DNA of 64,000 nt from Haloquadratum walsbyi J07HQW2 (GCF_000415985.1 NZ_KE356561.1:1609487-1673486), one strand, 5' to 3'; positions 17,800 to 27,929 are shown, counted from the stretch's first letter. Program-made: numbers and translations. Notes: a model not told the origin generated them from the letters alone.

Positions 17800-19176
17800 C
17801 TATCGATATCCAAGAGCCTCAAGTTGGTCTTCAAGATCTTCAGCAAACTCATTTGAGTACTGTTCGGCAAACTCATCATACTCATCGACTGGACTGATCA
17901 AAATCTCAGTAGGTGCATCACCAGTCGGTGCAGCATCAGTAACACTCGAAATCTCAATGTGCCCTCTATCTTCTTGCTCGAAATGTCCTGTTATCAAGCT
18001 CTCATACGCATCTTCTCCCCATCGCGCTCGTTTCAAGATTGTTCCGTCGTCACGCTGGGAGTAAATAATGTCTGCACGTTTTGTGTACGGAGTCGCTGTG
18101 TCACAGATTCGATTTGCCTCGCGTTTCATACCATCAGGAATTGGCAGTTGAGTCGCCGTTGTTGTCCCATTTTCGGCACATACGGCATGTCGTGGATTCG
18201 TATCACCTGCGACAGTCGATCGGATCAGTCGCGGGATCCCAGCCAACTCGGCAAGGTCTGAAATCACAGTCTTACCGTTTGATTCGGTAGTTGTCGCCGT
18301 GCTGGTGGTTGTTCTTGGCATTCGGACAAATAACGGAACATGATACAGCAACTCGTGTGTTCCAATTCGATGACTAACAGCGGGCGGCTCGTTTGAGAGT
18401 GCTGTTTCTGCACCGAATGCCTCTCCGTGATCGCTTGTGATGATAACGAGTGTGTTATCGAGTGTTCCGCGCTCACGGAGCGTTTCAACGAGTTGTTTGA
18501 AAATTGCATCTACCTGTCGGATTGCGCCACAATAGATTGTCTCGAGAAGTTTAGCAAATCCTAATGAAACATTTCCACTGAGAAACTCCCAGTGCCATTT
18601 GAATCCCATTTTCGCTTGGATTTGGCGAATGCGCTCATCACTCCATACATCATATGCCGGCTGAGGTTCATATGGACGGTGTGTATCCATCAAATTGAGA
18701 CATGCAGCCCATGGAGTTGTTTGATCAGCACTCCAGGACAGTAATTGATCGGCATACCAGAAACCATTAGGCCAGTCGCCAAGAGAGCCGTTTGTCTCAT
18801 AGCTCATATCGAACGTGTCTGGGGAGCCAACAGCCGCTTGAAAGCAGTTATCAAGTCCAGTTTGATGATCAATCAGAAATGGATTATCGGTGAAAAGTGA
18901 GGTCTGGTACCCATCAGCGGCGAGTTCTTCAAAGATTGTCTGATGCGGTTCAAGTTGTGTATCGATATCGAATTGTGCAGCCACAGCAGGCGACCCAGTG
19001 AACAGACTTGCATGACTTGGTAGTGTCCAATTGCTATGACTTCGTGCTTGTGTATATGTCGTCACTTCAGCGGTAAAGTCTGAAAGAAACGGTGTTGTCT
19101 CACGCCGTGTCCCAAATGCTGAGACACTCTCCGCACGAAGACTATCAGCAATGACAACAAGCACGTTTGGCTTCAT
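17800..19176 (-). CDS. Sulfatase-fold (alkaline phosphatase superfamily) enzyme
   Basis: A 458-residue protein of the sulfatase/phosphodiesterase fold. The metal-site Asp is in IADSLRAES (residue 11), the nucleophile region is NWTLPSHASLFTG (49-61), and TSDHGEAFG supplies late ligands. The Cys-x-Pro-x-Arg signature of type I sulfatases is replaced by Thr51-Leu-Pro-Ser-His. The formylglycine precursor Cys is therefore absent, and a threonine-nucleophile phosphohydrolase or phosphotransferase is more likely. No signal peptide is seen, so it is probably cytosolic. The C-terminal 90 residues are acidic. Confidence 0.85.
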   Translation of the reverse strand: MKPNVLVVIADSLRAESVSAFGTRRETTPFLSDFTAEVTTYTQARSHSNWTLPSHASLFTGSPAVAAQFDIDTQLEPHQTIFEELAADGYQTSLFTDNPFLIDHQTGLDNCFQAAVGSPDTFDMSYETNGSLGDWPNGFWYADQLLSWSADQTTPWAACLNLMDTHRPYEPQPAYDVWSDERIRQIQAKMGFKWHWEFLSGNVSLGFAKLLETIYCGAIRQVDAIFKQLVETLRERGTLDNTLVIITSDHGEAFGAETALSNEPPAVSHRIGTHELLYHVPLFVRMPRTTTSTATTTESNGKTVISDLAELAGIPRLIRSTVAGDTNPRHAVCAENGTTTATQLPIPDGMKREANRICDTATPYTKRADIIYSQRDDGTILKRARWGEDAYESLITGHFEQEDRGHIEISSVTDAAPTGDAPTEILISPVDEYDEFAEQYSNEFAEDLEDQLEALGYR

Positions 19177-19296
19177 TGATATATGTTTGATACTACTGCC
19201 CGATATTTATTTGCCAGTAATACCGAACGGTGGAGTTAATATATGATTTGTGTTATATTTGCTCTACTTTATTTTACTCTAGTCATTGTCACAGCG

Positions 19297-20487
19297 TTAC
19301 ACAAATTCAGGGTATGATACCATGCGGTTGGTCGATTCATCACCATCAGCATACATCGCACGCATCACAGAGAGATCAACAATCCCTTCAGCACCGTTTG
19401 GACTAACCGGGGTGTCTGTGAGTAGACAATCAGCAAAGTACTCAAATACCGCTGTAACTTCATCGTGCAGCGTGAACTGTGTATGCTCGAACGTTCCTTC
19501 AATATCACCCGCAGCAACGGTAAGCGAACATTGACCACGGAATACGCCACGTAATTCAATACTCCCCTGAGTGCCGATGATTTTTATTCCACTTCCATGT
19601 TGACCGCGCTGTGTCGTATTTGCAATCAACTGCACGCCGTCTGGAAAGCTGAGAATAGCAGAAGCCCGATCATCAGGGACAGCCTCAAACCCTGGAGTAT
19701 CTGCGATTGTGACAGCACTCACAGTGATTGGATTTGCATTGAGAAGAAATCGAGCTGTATTGACTGTGTATACGCCAAGATCCATGATTGAGGTCCCATA
19801 TCCTGTCTGTGCGGGATCTAATCGCCATTGATTGGTATCAGGAGACATCTCAAGTAGTGGTTGGGTATGGTGTGATTGTACGAGTGTGACATCGCCAATG
19901 TCACCTTGATCGATCAGCTTCCGAGCATATCTGACAAGCGGATGCATCTGTACGCGATAGGCAGTCATCAACGGAACATTCGCTCGTTGACAGCATGTTC
20001 GTAGTTGATTTCCGCGCTCAACACTTGCCTCAATTGGTTTTTCGCATAATACTGCTTTCTCTTGAGCGGCTGCAATCTTAGCGTATGGTAAATGTGCAGC
20101 GTTCGGTGTGGCAATATACACAGCATCATATGCACTAGTATCAATTGTATTGTCATTGGCTTCACTATCCGAGTTAGTCTCTGGCGATGGCGGTGATGAT
20201 GAGTTCTCAAGAGTGTATTGTCCGCTTACATTAGTCTCGACAGCACGAAATCGCTCGCTTGTAGTAAGAATATCAACATCATACTGACGGGCTAACTTCT
20301 GAGTATCAGGATTAATACCATCCTCAGCAACAAGTGTCGTCACCGTTGCATTACTTGCTGCAGCGAGCGCTGGTAACGCCATCTCCGTTGCCCACCAACC
20401 AAGTCCGACAACTGCATATCGGATTGTCCCTGTAGCCTCACTCTGGTATGTGTGCGTCTCAATCGCTGACAACGTTTCACGGACCAT
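19297..20487 (-). CDS. Gfo/Idh/MocA-family sugar dehydrogenase
   Basis: A 396-residue NAD(P)-dependent oxidoreductase. The Rossmann motif VGLGWW is at residues 27-32, and the typical AVLCEKPIEAS lies near residue 155. The C-terminal half has the Gfo fold with LGVYTVNTARFLL. The GWWATEMALPAL segment resembles haloarchaeal D-xylose 1-dehydrogenase, as far as I can recall. The substrate remains open among sugars and inositols. An acidic insertion with Ser/Pro/Asn-rich sequence occurs around residues 95-120. It is transcribed alone. Confidence 0.82.
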   Translation of the reverse strand: MVRETLSAIETHTYQSEATGTIRYAVVGLGWWATEMALPALAAASNATVTTLVAEDGINPDTQKLARQYDVDILTTSERFRAVETNVSGQYTLENSSSPPSPETNSDSEANDNTIDTSAYDAVYIATPNAAHLPYAKIAAAQEKAVLCEKPIEASVERGNQLRTCCQRANVPLMTAYRVQMHPLVRYARKLIDQGDIGDVTLVQSHHTQPLLEMSPDTNQWRLDPAQTGYGTSIMDLGVYTVNTARFLLNANPITVSAVTIADTPGFEAVPDDRASAILSFPDGVQLIANTTQRGQHGSGIKIIGTQGSIELRGVFRGQCSLTVAAGDIEGTFEHTQFTLHDEVTAVFEYFADCLLTDTPVSPNGAEGIVDLSVMRAMYADGDESTNRMVSYPEFV

Positions 20488-20662
20488 TCTTCAAGTATTA
20501 ATACAGCGAAATTATATAATCACTGGTAGATGAGTGCGGTTACACGCGCTGAGATGATGGCATGAGTTGAGTCAATTCATACAATAGTGTATCTGACAGA
20601 AACAGCGGGAAACAATCGCTGTGACCGCGTAGTTTTTCACCACAACACGAGAGTCAGTGTGT

Positions 20663-21412
20663 ATGCCGAAACAACCACATCTTTTGATTGAATCTGGTGA
20701 TGTTCATAAGATTGCACTTATTCCTGGAGATCCCGGTCGGGTCAATCGGATTGCCAGACACTGCGAAAATGTCGAATCAGTCACTGATAATCGTGAATAT
20801 ACGATTGTCAATGCAACATACGATGGTGTCGCATTAACAATCTGCTCAACAGGAATTGGTGGACCATCAGCTGCAATTGCTGTCGAGGAGCTCGCTCGCG
20901 TTGGTGTTGAGACGGTCATCCGTGTTGGAACAATCGGAGCGCTACAGTCAGATATCGAAATTGGAGATATGATTGTCGCAACTGCTGCCGCCAAAGAGGA
21001 GGGAACCTCAAAAAGATATGAAGATCCGGTCCTTCCAGCAGTCCCTGACTTTGATACTGTGCGTGCGCTCACCGGTGCTGCAAACGATTATGATGATGCT
21101 ATTCCTGTTCATATTGGACCAATTGTCACTGATGATGCATTCTACAATGAGACGGATGAATATGTTTCGGCTTGGCAAGAAGCGAACCTTCTTGCCGTTG
21201 AAATGGAAGCGGCAACGGTCTTTACAGTAGCACGTCGACAGGGACTTTCAGCAGGAGCAATTTGTACTGTCGATGGGAACCTTGTTACTGGGACACAGAA
21301 AGGTGCTGATTCTGAGACAGAGCTTCCGATGAAGGCTCAGAATAACGTTGAGCGAGCGATTGAGATCACACTTGAAGCTGTTGTCAATATTGACAAGAGC
21401 TATCAGAAATAA
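20663..21412 (+). CDS. udp: Uridine phosphorylase family enzyme
   Basis: Phosphorolysis of uridine (or a related nucleoside) to the base and ribose 1-phosphate. Motifs are IPGDPGRVNRIA (phosphate binding, residues 21-32), STGIGGPSAAI, RVGTIGAL, and the late EMEAAT that binds the ribose. The start is the ATG of MPKQPHLL; the frame is open two codons earlier at a GTG. At 249 residues it is the family's usual length. The next gene starts 45 bp later on the same strand. Confidence 0.9.
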   Translation: MPKQPHLLIESGDVHKIALIPGDPGRVNRIARHCENVESVTDNREYTIVNATYDGVALTICSTGIGGPSAAIAVEELARVGVETVIRVGTIGALQSDIEIGDMIVATAAAKEEGTSKRYEDPVLPAVPDFDTVRALTGAANDYDDAIPVHIGPIVTDDAFYNETDEYVSAWQEANLLAVEMEAATVFTVARRQGLSAGAICTVDGNLVTGTQKGADSETELPMKAQNNVERAIEITLEAVVNIDKSYQK

Positions 21413-21457
21413 GCGCAGAAATAACATAAGCGTGAATCCCCGCTCAACTATCTCGCT

Positions 21458-23101
21458 ATGACCTCAATTGTTTACCTCGTTAAGAGTGCACGTAAGCAGC
21501 TGATAACAGTGTATACTCGCACTCAACGGTTTTGGCACCACGAGGTGAGCGCTCTTCGTCGATGGCTTCAGTATACTGATAATCTGTTACACATATCGAT
21601 CGTCCTGTTAATTCCAGTGCTTATTGGGTTTGTAACATATCTTTCGAATCAATTACCAATACTCTCGTTTCTGTTATTTCCACCACTCGCTGCAGGGACG
21701 TATACACTATTTTCAGACCCAGAAGGTCGGTATGCAAGTCCCATACGGTTTATCAGCAGCCTCAGTGTAGGTGCGCTTTGTGGACTGATTGCAACGGTTA
21801 TTACCCAAGTGTCCTATATCGGTGGTGATGGGGCAATCGTACAGCCAGGAAGTGCTGCACTGGCTATTTTCCTAACTGGCGTGGTTACATGGTTTGCACG
21901 GATTGAAGCACCCTCAGCGTTTTCAACAGCATTGTTGACACTCATTACAGGTGACGTCGAACCAGTCACGTATGTACTGAGTATCATGCTTGCATCGGTA
22001 GTTATTGCAGTAGTCTTCGTGATTTGGCGGGATGAATTCTATGAACAACGTGCGCAGTATCTGTATGAAACTGTCCAAGCCGATGATCATGTACTCATTC
22101 CGATGCGGGGAGATCATAATGACCAGACTGCACTCTTTGGGGCACAAATTGCCGCTGCACATGAGACTGGGAAAGTAGTCCTCCTAGACACTGTCTCAGG
22201 AGAGGATCCAGATTCCGAACAAAAAGGGCTTGATAACGCTGAAATACAACATCAAAGCCGACAGCAGAATAATCATCAACGAGGTCAAACGCCTGATGAG
22301 GACATCGAATCATCATCCAACACTGTTCAATCAAACACAGCAGGTGAAGATGGTGTCAAATCGGGTATCATGGCTAAACGAAATCCTCAAGCATCTATTG
22401 GGAAGAATATCAACGCTAATGAAAATAATACGGATACCAATACCCAAGCCGAACAGAAAGAGACAATAAATACAGTCGAAGCGGTTGATCGTCTGGAGCA
22501 ATATGTGACGACAATTGAAACACAAGTCGGTATTCCCTGTGATACAGTCGTTGCAACTGGTGACCCAGTATCAGCAACATCACAGACCGCTGAAACTGCT
22601 AACTGTGACCTCGTTGTAATGCCATATGAGGAGGAAAATGGCAATTTGTCGCCATATGTCCAGGGTGTATTTAAACGACCAATCGATGCGATAGCGTTCC
22701 GATCAGAGACTACAGTGAACAGTTGGCAACGGATACTGGTGTTTGTTGTTCGGGACGGCGATACCGCACATGGAATGATTGACTTTGCAACACGACTTGC
22801 TGGTCGTGAGGGAATGGTATCGGTGACAACATGTATTTCGCGTGAATCTGAGCGCCGCGATGCTGAGACACGACTTGATCAGTTGGTCGAGACTGTGGAC
22901 GTTGATGTGGATATTGAGACACGCGTTGCACGATCCTCAATAGAGCAGTTTATGTCTGCAAATGCTGATAGCTATAATCTCGTTATGCTTGGATCAAGTG
23001 GCGACCGCTCAGTCGCATCCCGATTTATTTCGCCACCAACGTTTGAGCAGATTCATACGATTGACATTGATGTCGCGGTGTTTGACCCCGGTCGGGAATG
23101 A
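21458..23101 (+). CDS. HPP-domain membrane protein fused to UspA-like domains
   Basis: A 547-residue protein. About residues 45-190 contain four to five transmembrane helices with FPPLAAGTYTLFSDPEGRYASP, the signature of the HPP family, which includes a plant chloroplast nitrite transporter. After it come two universal-stress-protein-like domains: one starts near residue 205 and is split by a long acidic/Gln linker (about 245-345); the other begins near 425 and ends VMLGSSGDRSVASRF. Nucleotide or stress sensing by UspA could gate the membrane part; this is inferred. It may share a transcript with udp, 45 bp upstream. Confidence 0.85.
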   Translation: MTSIVYLVKSARKQLITVYTRTQRFWHHEVSALRRWLQYTDNLLHISIVLLIPVLIGFVTYLSNQLPILSFLLFPPLAAGTYTLFSDPEGRYASPIRFISSLSVGALCGLIATVITQVSYIGGDGAIVQPGSAALAIFLTGVVTWFARIEAPSAFSTALLTLITGDVEPVTYVLSIMLASVVIAVVFVIWRDEFYEQRAQYLYETVQADDHVLIPMRGDHNDQTALFGAQIAAAHETGKVVLLDTVSGEDPDSEQKGLDNAEIQHQSRQQNNHQRGQTPDEDIESSSNTVQSNTAGEDGVKSGIMAKRNPQASIGKNINANENNTDTNTQAEQKETINTVEAVDRLEQYVTTIETQVGIPCDTVVATGDPVSATSQTAETANCDLVVMPYEEENGNLSPYVQGVFKRPIDAIAFRSETTVNSWQRILVFVVRDGDTAHGMIDFATRLAGREGMVSVTTCISRESERRDAETRLDQLVETVDVDVDIETRVARSSIEQFMSANADSYNLVMLGSSGDRSVASRFISPPTFEQIHTIDIDVAVFDPGRE

Positions 23102-23328
23102 ATGCACCCACTGTGGTATAGTGTCATTCCAATCTCAATGCATCCACCCGTTTTAGTCATTAAAATATCGTAGATTTTGATCTAATCAGGATTAGTAGGA
23201 GATACAGAAATACAACAATCCTTGATGAGTCAATTTGTACTGTTGATTGTATCCTGAAAAAAAGTGCTAACATAGCGTGAAATGACCAATAAGTCGTAAA
23301 CACTTCGGAAATAAAATTATGATATCAC

Positions 23329-23673
23329 ATGCCTACAGCAGAATCGAACAAAGAGTCGGACGAGTCCAGCACCACCCAAGATGATACCAATATGAGCACC
23401 ATTTCAATCACGTGGCGGTTATTTGCTGACCTCGCCGAGATTGCGGGCACACGTGAGGCGTCTATTGAGATAGCTGCAAGTGCTACAGTTGGGGACGCAC
23501 TTGATAGACTGCTTGAAAATAAACCTACACTAGCTGATCGCGTTCTTGCTGATACAGAGACTGGACTTGCAACCGAAATAAATCTGTTTCAGAACGGATC
23601 TGATGCGAAACGTGATAATCAGCTGATAGATGGTGATGAGCTTGCATTATTCCCGCCGGTGACCGGTGGCTAA
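23329..23673 (+). CDS. samp1: SAMP1-like ubiquitin-fold modifier (MoaD family)
   Basis: Beta-grasp protein ending in the GG needed for adenylation by the E1-like UbaA. WRLFADLAEIAGTRE and DELALFPPVTGG agree closely with Haloferax SAMP1 as I recall it. Such proteins are conjugated to lysines of target proteins and also serve in molybdopterin sulfur transfer. The 114-residue frame includes a 21-residue acidic, Ser/Thr-rich leader. An internal ATG at 23392 would give the usual 90-93 residues, and may be the true start. It is single. Confidence 0.88.
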   Translation: MPTAESNKESDESSTTQDDTNMSTISITWRLFADLAEIAGTREASIEIAASATVGDALDRLLENKPTLADRVLADTETGLATEINLFQNGSDAKRDNQLIDGDELALFPPVTGG

Positions 23674-23804
23674 GGGCGAAAATATACTATATATCGGAGC
23701 GATTGGCTTTAGAAATCAGAATATCAAAACGTCAATAAAGTAATTATAAACGACGGTCAACAATATGAGCGTGGTCAATAAACTTCATCAACGATGATAT
23801 CGGT

Positions 23805-24650
23805 CTATTCTTGTGGTCGAGGTCGTGCGACAAACAGTGTTTGAACAATGCTGAATGGGTCATAGACAGACTGATGACACTGACAGTAAACATCGTCTTC
23901 AGCACCGAATTTCGCTGACCCTTCGTTTTTATACTGTGGAACACAGCAGAAGTGTGTACATTTGTTGAGCCAAGCAACGAATCCCTCCTCAGTTGACGCC
24001 TCAAGCCATGGGTCTTGATCAGTGGCTTGTTGTATCTCTTCAGATTTGATTACCTGAATCGGAATGACGTTATCAGCATCCTCAGAGCGCCATCGACCAG
24101 TTGCCGGTTTTCCGAGTCCAGCACTACCAATGCCATTAGACCATGTCTGATGGTCAGAGAAATCATCAACATGAAGTTTATCACCCTCAGAGTAATCTTC
24201 ATTTAACCAATCGTACCCGGGATTTGAACCAACACGAAAGTAATTATCAGAGTCATACTGTGGGTTGATACCAGCATACGACTCGACACCACAATATTGG
24301 AACCACTCTGTTGAGTACGTCACACCAGATCCCTTGAAGTCCTTAGTCTCAGCAATTTGGATGTTGATACCTCCTTGCTTTTCGGTTTTGACTTCGGGCC
24401 ACACACCTTTTAAAAATCCCTCAGAATCGACTTCGACTGGAATTTGAGGCATTCCACGAGGTGCTGGACCACCGGTATTTTCGATTGCGTATGCCTGCGT
24501 TGTGCCTCCCCCGGCACCCGGTGATGTTGTTGCAGAATTAACTGCAGCAGCACCTGTCGCGCCAACGCCAGCGAGCGCCGCTCCACCGACAACGCCCTTG
24601 ACAAATCGGCGACGACCAGAATCTGCCGGATATTTATCACGCTCACTCAT
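23805..24650 (-). CDS. Rieske iron-sulfur protein, Tat-exported
   Basis: A 281-residue Rieske protein. The N terminus has a twin-arginine signal (GRRRFVKG, about residues 11-18) and a hydrophobic stretch serving as signal anchor. The [2Fe-2S] ligands are in CTHFCC and CQCHQS near the C terminus. The insertion between the Tat segment and the cluster domain is long and acidic. It would sit on the outer face of the membrane, as in quinol-oxidising complexes, but no cytochrome b gene is adjacent. The start at 24650 is chosen because the extra 20 upstream codons do not belong to a Tat signal. Confidence 0.88.
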   Translation of the reverse strand: MSERDKYPADSGRRRFVKGVVGGAALAGVGATGAAAVNSATTSPGAGGGTTQAYAIENTGGPAPRGMPQIPVEVDSEGFLKGVWPEVKTEKQGGINIQIAETKDFKGSGVTYSTEWFQYCGVESYAGINPQYDSDNYFRVGSNPGYDWLNEDYSEGDKLHVDDFSDHQTWSNGIGSAGLGKPATGRWRSEDADNVIPIQVIKSEEIQQATDQDPWLEASTEEGFVAWLNKCTHFCCVPQYKNEGSAKFGAEDDVYCQCHQSVYDPFSIVQTLFVARPRPQE

Positions 24651-24788
24651 AATTTGAACTTCGCTCCACTGGTAAAAAGCGTAACGAAACGACCGATTGC
24701 TAGGTTTCAATATAATAATCGTGATCGTTTCTAAAAACGAATAAAGGAGATACTGGGATTTTTACTCGGTCCACAATATATCAGTGGT

Positions 24789-27482
24789 ATGGAGTTACAC
24801 AACAGGGGGGTCAAACAAGATATTCAGGAGTTGGGTGCGCTTCTTGGTGATGTCTTAGCTGATCAAACCTCTGATGCAGCTTTCGAAACTGTTGAAGATA
24901 TTCGCACGGCAGCAATCGATTATCGAAGTGATAAATTAGCAACTCGGAATCGACTTGATGAATTATTGGATGGACTTGATCCTGAACGAGAGAGCACTGT
25001 TGCAAGAGCATTCACTACATATTTTGAGCTCGTAAATCTCGCCGAGGAGCGCGAGCGGGCTCGCGTTGTTCGCGAAGGTGCACAAACAAAAAATCTCGAT
25101 GATGGGCTCATTGCAACTGTCGAATCGCTGGTAGATGCTGATGCTGACGCCGAGACTGTCCAGCGCATTCTTGATGAAGTGCTCATTGAGCCAACGTTTA
25201 CCGCACATCCAACGGAAGCCCGACGAAAAACGGTCAAGGCAAAACTTCGCTCAATTGCGAATAAACTCGAAGAACTTGATGAACAACAGGTTACTGACCG
25301 GGAACATAATCAGATCTGGCGGAAGGTTGATGCTGAGATCACAAGCCTTTGGCAGACATCGCAGGTTCGCGGACGGCGTCCGGAGCCACAGGATGAGGCG
25401 CGAAATGTACAGTGGTATCTTGAATCTATTTTATTTGATGTCGTTGGTGAGGTGTACGCTGAACTCGAAGATATCATTGGATCAGAATATCCTAGCGTTA
25501 GCGTCCCAAAATTATTTGAATTTCGCTCATGGGCTGGATCTGACCGTGACGGAAATCCATTTGTTACACCGGAGGTCACAACAGATACGCTTGAGCGTCA
25601 GCGGAGTGTTGTCTTAGAGAAATATAGTCAGGCACTTAAGGAACTATCCGGTGTCCTAAGCCAGGATGCTGACCGCGTAGATGTCAGTGCACAACTCAAA
25701 CGATCATTAAAAAATGACTCTGAACAGATCCCAGGCGTCACAGCAGAAACTGAAGAGCGATATCCTGGTGAGCCATATCGACAGAAATTGAAACTGATGC
25801 GTGAGCAACTTCGGCGGATTGATGATGTCCGTCCGAACGGATATACCGACCCAGAAGAGTTTCTCACAGATCTTGAGGTTATTGATTACAGTCTTCGGGC
25901 GAATGGAGGCGAGGTCGTAGCGGACGAGTACGTCGAGCCACTGATGAGACAGGTAGACACATTCGGATTTACGCTTGCAAGTCTTGACCTTCGCGATCAT
26001 CAAAAAAATCATACTGAAGCCGTCGACGAAGTGCTCACGGCGTCTGGAGTCGATTATGATAGCTGTGATGAAACAGAGCGGATTCAAGTATTAACAGAAG
26101 CAATTCTCCAAACAGAACCAGTCGTTGATCTTGAGAACCCTGGAGACGTTTCTGATACCGCCGAACGTGTACTTAGACGGTTCTCAATGCTTGGTGAGTG
26201 GCAGCGAGAATTCGGTGTTGGTGCAATCGATACATATTGTATCTCAATGACTGAACATCCGAGTCATGTTCTTGAGGTTCTTTTCTTAGCTGATCAGGCT
26301 GGTGTTGTGTCACTCCCAGATCACTGTGGGCTTGACATTGTTCCACTGTTAGAGACAGAGTCTGCACTGAATGGTGCCCGCGAGATTATGGGAACACTCT
26401 TTGAGAACGAGGCGTATGCGGCTGCATTAAGCGCACGCGATCAGGTTCAAGAGATCATGCTTGGGTACTCTGATTCAAACAAGGAGAATGGGTTCCTTGC
26501 CGCAAACTGGGATTTGTATAAAAATCAACGTCGACTCGCACAGATTTGTGAGGACTTTGATGTGACAATGCGGCTGTTCCATGGTCGAGGTGGGTCAATT
26601 TCACGTGGTGGTGGACCAATGAATGAAGCAATGCTAGCGCTGCCCAATGAGACAGTTACAGGCCAGATCAAATTCACAGAGCAAGGAGAAGCTATTGCGG
26701 AGAAATATGCAAATCCACGTATTGCTGAACGTAATCTTGAACAAATGTTGAATGCACAGGTACGTGCTCGTCATAACGCTATTCGTGAGCCGACAGAGAA
26801 TGTTCCAAGTGCGTGGATTGATGCAATGGAAGAGATGGCTTCGGCTGCTCGAAAGCAGTATTATGATCTCTTGAACACTGATGGATTTATTACATATTTC
26901 GGACAGGCAACGCCAATCAGTGTTATTGAGAATTTGAATCTTGGGTCACGACCAGCTTCGCGGTCAGGTGAACGAACCGTTGAGGATCTACGTGCAATCC
27001 CATGGGTATTCTCTTGGACGCAGTCTCGGTGTATCATCACTGGGTGGTATGCACTTGGTGGCGGGATTCAATCATATCTCGACAACGGTGGGGATATTAC
27101 AACGCTCAAATCGATGTATAATGAGTGGCCATTCTTCAGAACAACGCTTGATAACGCTACGCTTGCGCTTGCACGGACTGATTTGGACATAGCAGAACAT
27201 TACGCATCACTGGCGGATCCTGAACTTCGAGAAGAGTTCTTCCCACATCTCCGCGCGGAGTGTGAGCAATCACGTGAACTTGTACGTGAAGTCGCTGATC
27301 GAGACTCATTACTTGAGCGTGAGTGGCTTGATCAGAGTCTCCAGCGACGGAACCCATATGTTGATCCATTGAATCTGCTTCAGACACATCTACTGGAGCA
27401 GACACATCGAACTGATGAAGAGGAGAGAACGCTTCGACTTACGGTGAAAGGAATTGCAGCGGGGATGAAAAACACTGGATAA
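24789..27482 (+). CDS. ppc: Phosphoenolpyruvate carboxylase
   Basis: Carboxylates PEP to oxaloacetate to refill the TCA cycle. The catalytic His is in FTAHPTEARRKT (His140). RSWAGSDRDGNPFVT, GYSDSNKENGFL, and FHGRGGSISRGGGP, the hallmark glycine-rich loop, follow in order. It ends MKNTG as in bacterial PEPCs. At 897 residues it is the full-length bacterial type. No activator gene is nearby. It is monocistronic and divergent from the Rieske gene. Confidence 0.97.
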   Translation: MELHNRGVKQDIQELGALLGDVLADQTSDAAFETVEDIRTAAIDYRSDKLATRNRLDELLDGLDPERESTVARAFTTYFELVNLAEERERARVVREGAQTKNLDDGLIATVESLVDADADAETVQRILDEVLIEPTFTAHPTEARRKTVKAKLRSIANKLEELDEQQVTDREHNQIWRKVDAEITSLWQTSQVRGRRPEPQDEARNVQWYLESILFDVVGEVYAELEDIIGSEYPSVSVPKLFEFRSWAGSDRDGNPFVTPEVTTDTLERQRSVVLEKYSQALKELSGVLSQDADRVDVSAQLKRSLKNDSEQIPGVTAETEERYPGEPYRQKLKLMREQLRRIDDVRPNGYTDPEEFLTDLEVIDYSLRANGGEVVADEYVEPLMRQVDTFGFTLASLDLRDHQKNHTEAVDEVLTASGVDYDSCDETERIQVLTEAILQTEPVVDLENPGDVSDTAERVLRRFSMLGEWQREFGVGAIDTYCISMTEHPSHVLEVLFLADQAGVVSLPDHCGLDIVPLLETESALNGAREIMGTLFENEAYAAALSARDQVQEIMLGYSDSNKENGFLAANWDLYKNQRRLAQICEDFDVTMRLFHGRGGSISRGGGPMNEAMLALPNETVTGQIKFTEQGEAIAEKYANPRIAERNLEQMLNAQVRARHNAIREPTENVPSAWIDAMEEMASAARKQYYDLLNTDGFITYFGQATPISVIENLNLGSRPASRSGERTVEDLRAIPWVFSWTQSRCIITGWYALGGGIQSYLDNGGDITTLKSMYNEWPFFRTTLDNATLALARTDLDIAEHYASLADPELREEFFPHLRAECEQSRELVREVADRDSLLEREWLDQSLQRRNPYVDPLNLLQTHLLEQTHRTDEEERTLRLTVKGIAAGMKNTG

Positions 27483-27495
27483 TCTCAGCAGCTGA

Positions 27496-27690
27496 TCAGC
27501 AGCTAAACCCGAGTCGAGAAAGAATCGATTCTGCAGGGCAGATATTTGTGAAACTACTTTGTAGTAGATTAATACCGGCAAAGACAGTTAATAGATAGAT
27601 CCAGTTGCTAATAAACCATCCACCAACGAGTCCTGTGAGAACAACGATACCAGCCATTCGACGAACGTTTGATTCACACTTTGTAGCCAT
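27496..27690 (-). CDS. DUF2892/YgaP-like small membrane protein
   Basis: A 64-residue protein with one long or two short transmembrane segments (GIVVLTGLVGG, then WIYLLTVFAGINLL). The C-terminal CPAESILSRLGFSC gives the two conserved cysteines of the DUF2892 family, often linked to rhodanese/sulfur proteins. The start MATKCESN is chosen over the far longer open frame upstream, which has no family-like content. Its function is unknown. Confidence 0.75.
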   Translation of the reverse strand: MATKCESNVRRMAGIVVLTGLVGGWFISNWIYLLTVFAGINLLQSSFTNICPAESILSRLGFSC

Positions 27691-27929
27691 AGTAGTGTTT
27701 CTTATGTACAATACTACTCTGATGAATAAAAATCTATCGACGACATGACAATCGGCATGTATGGTCGCCCTCAAATGCAAAATAAGCGTATCAATATGAG
27801 ACTTTTTTAATTGGTTATGTAAATTATCTCGAATATTCCTGTTCTTGTTAAATAACATATATGTGTAGTCATTTACCATAGAGTTGATTGCTCCGAAACG
27901 GTTTTGAACTACCCTCGCACACACACACT

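Noticed and set aside
27496-27924. Long form (142 codons) of the DUF2892 gene
   Set aside because: The first 78 codons lack halophilic composition and family similarity; only the last 64 fit.
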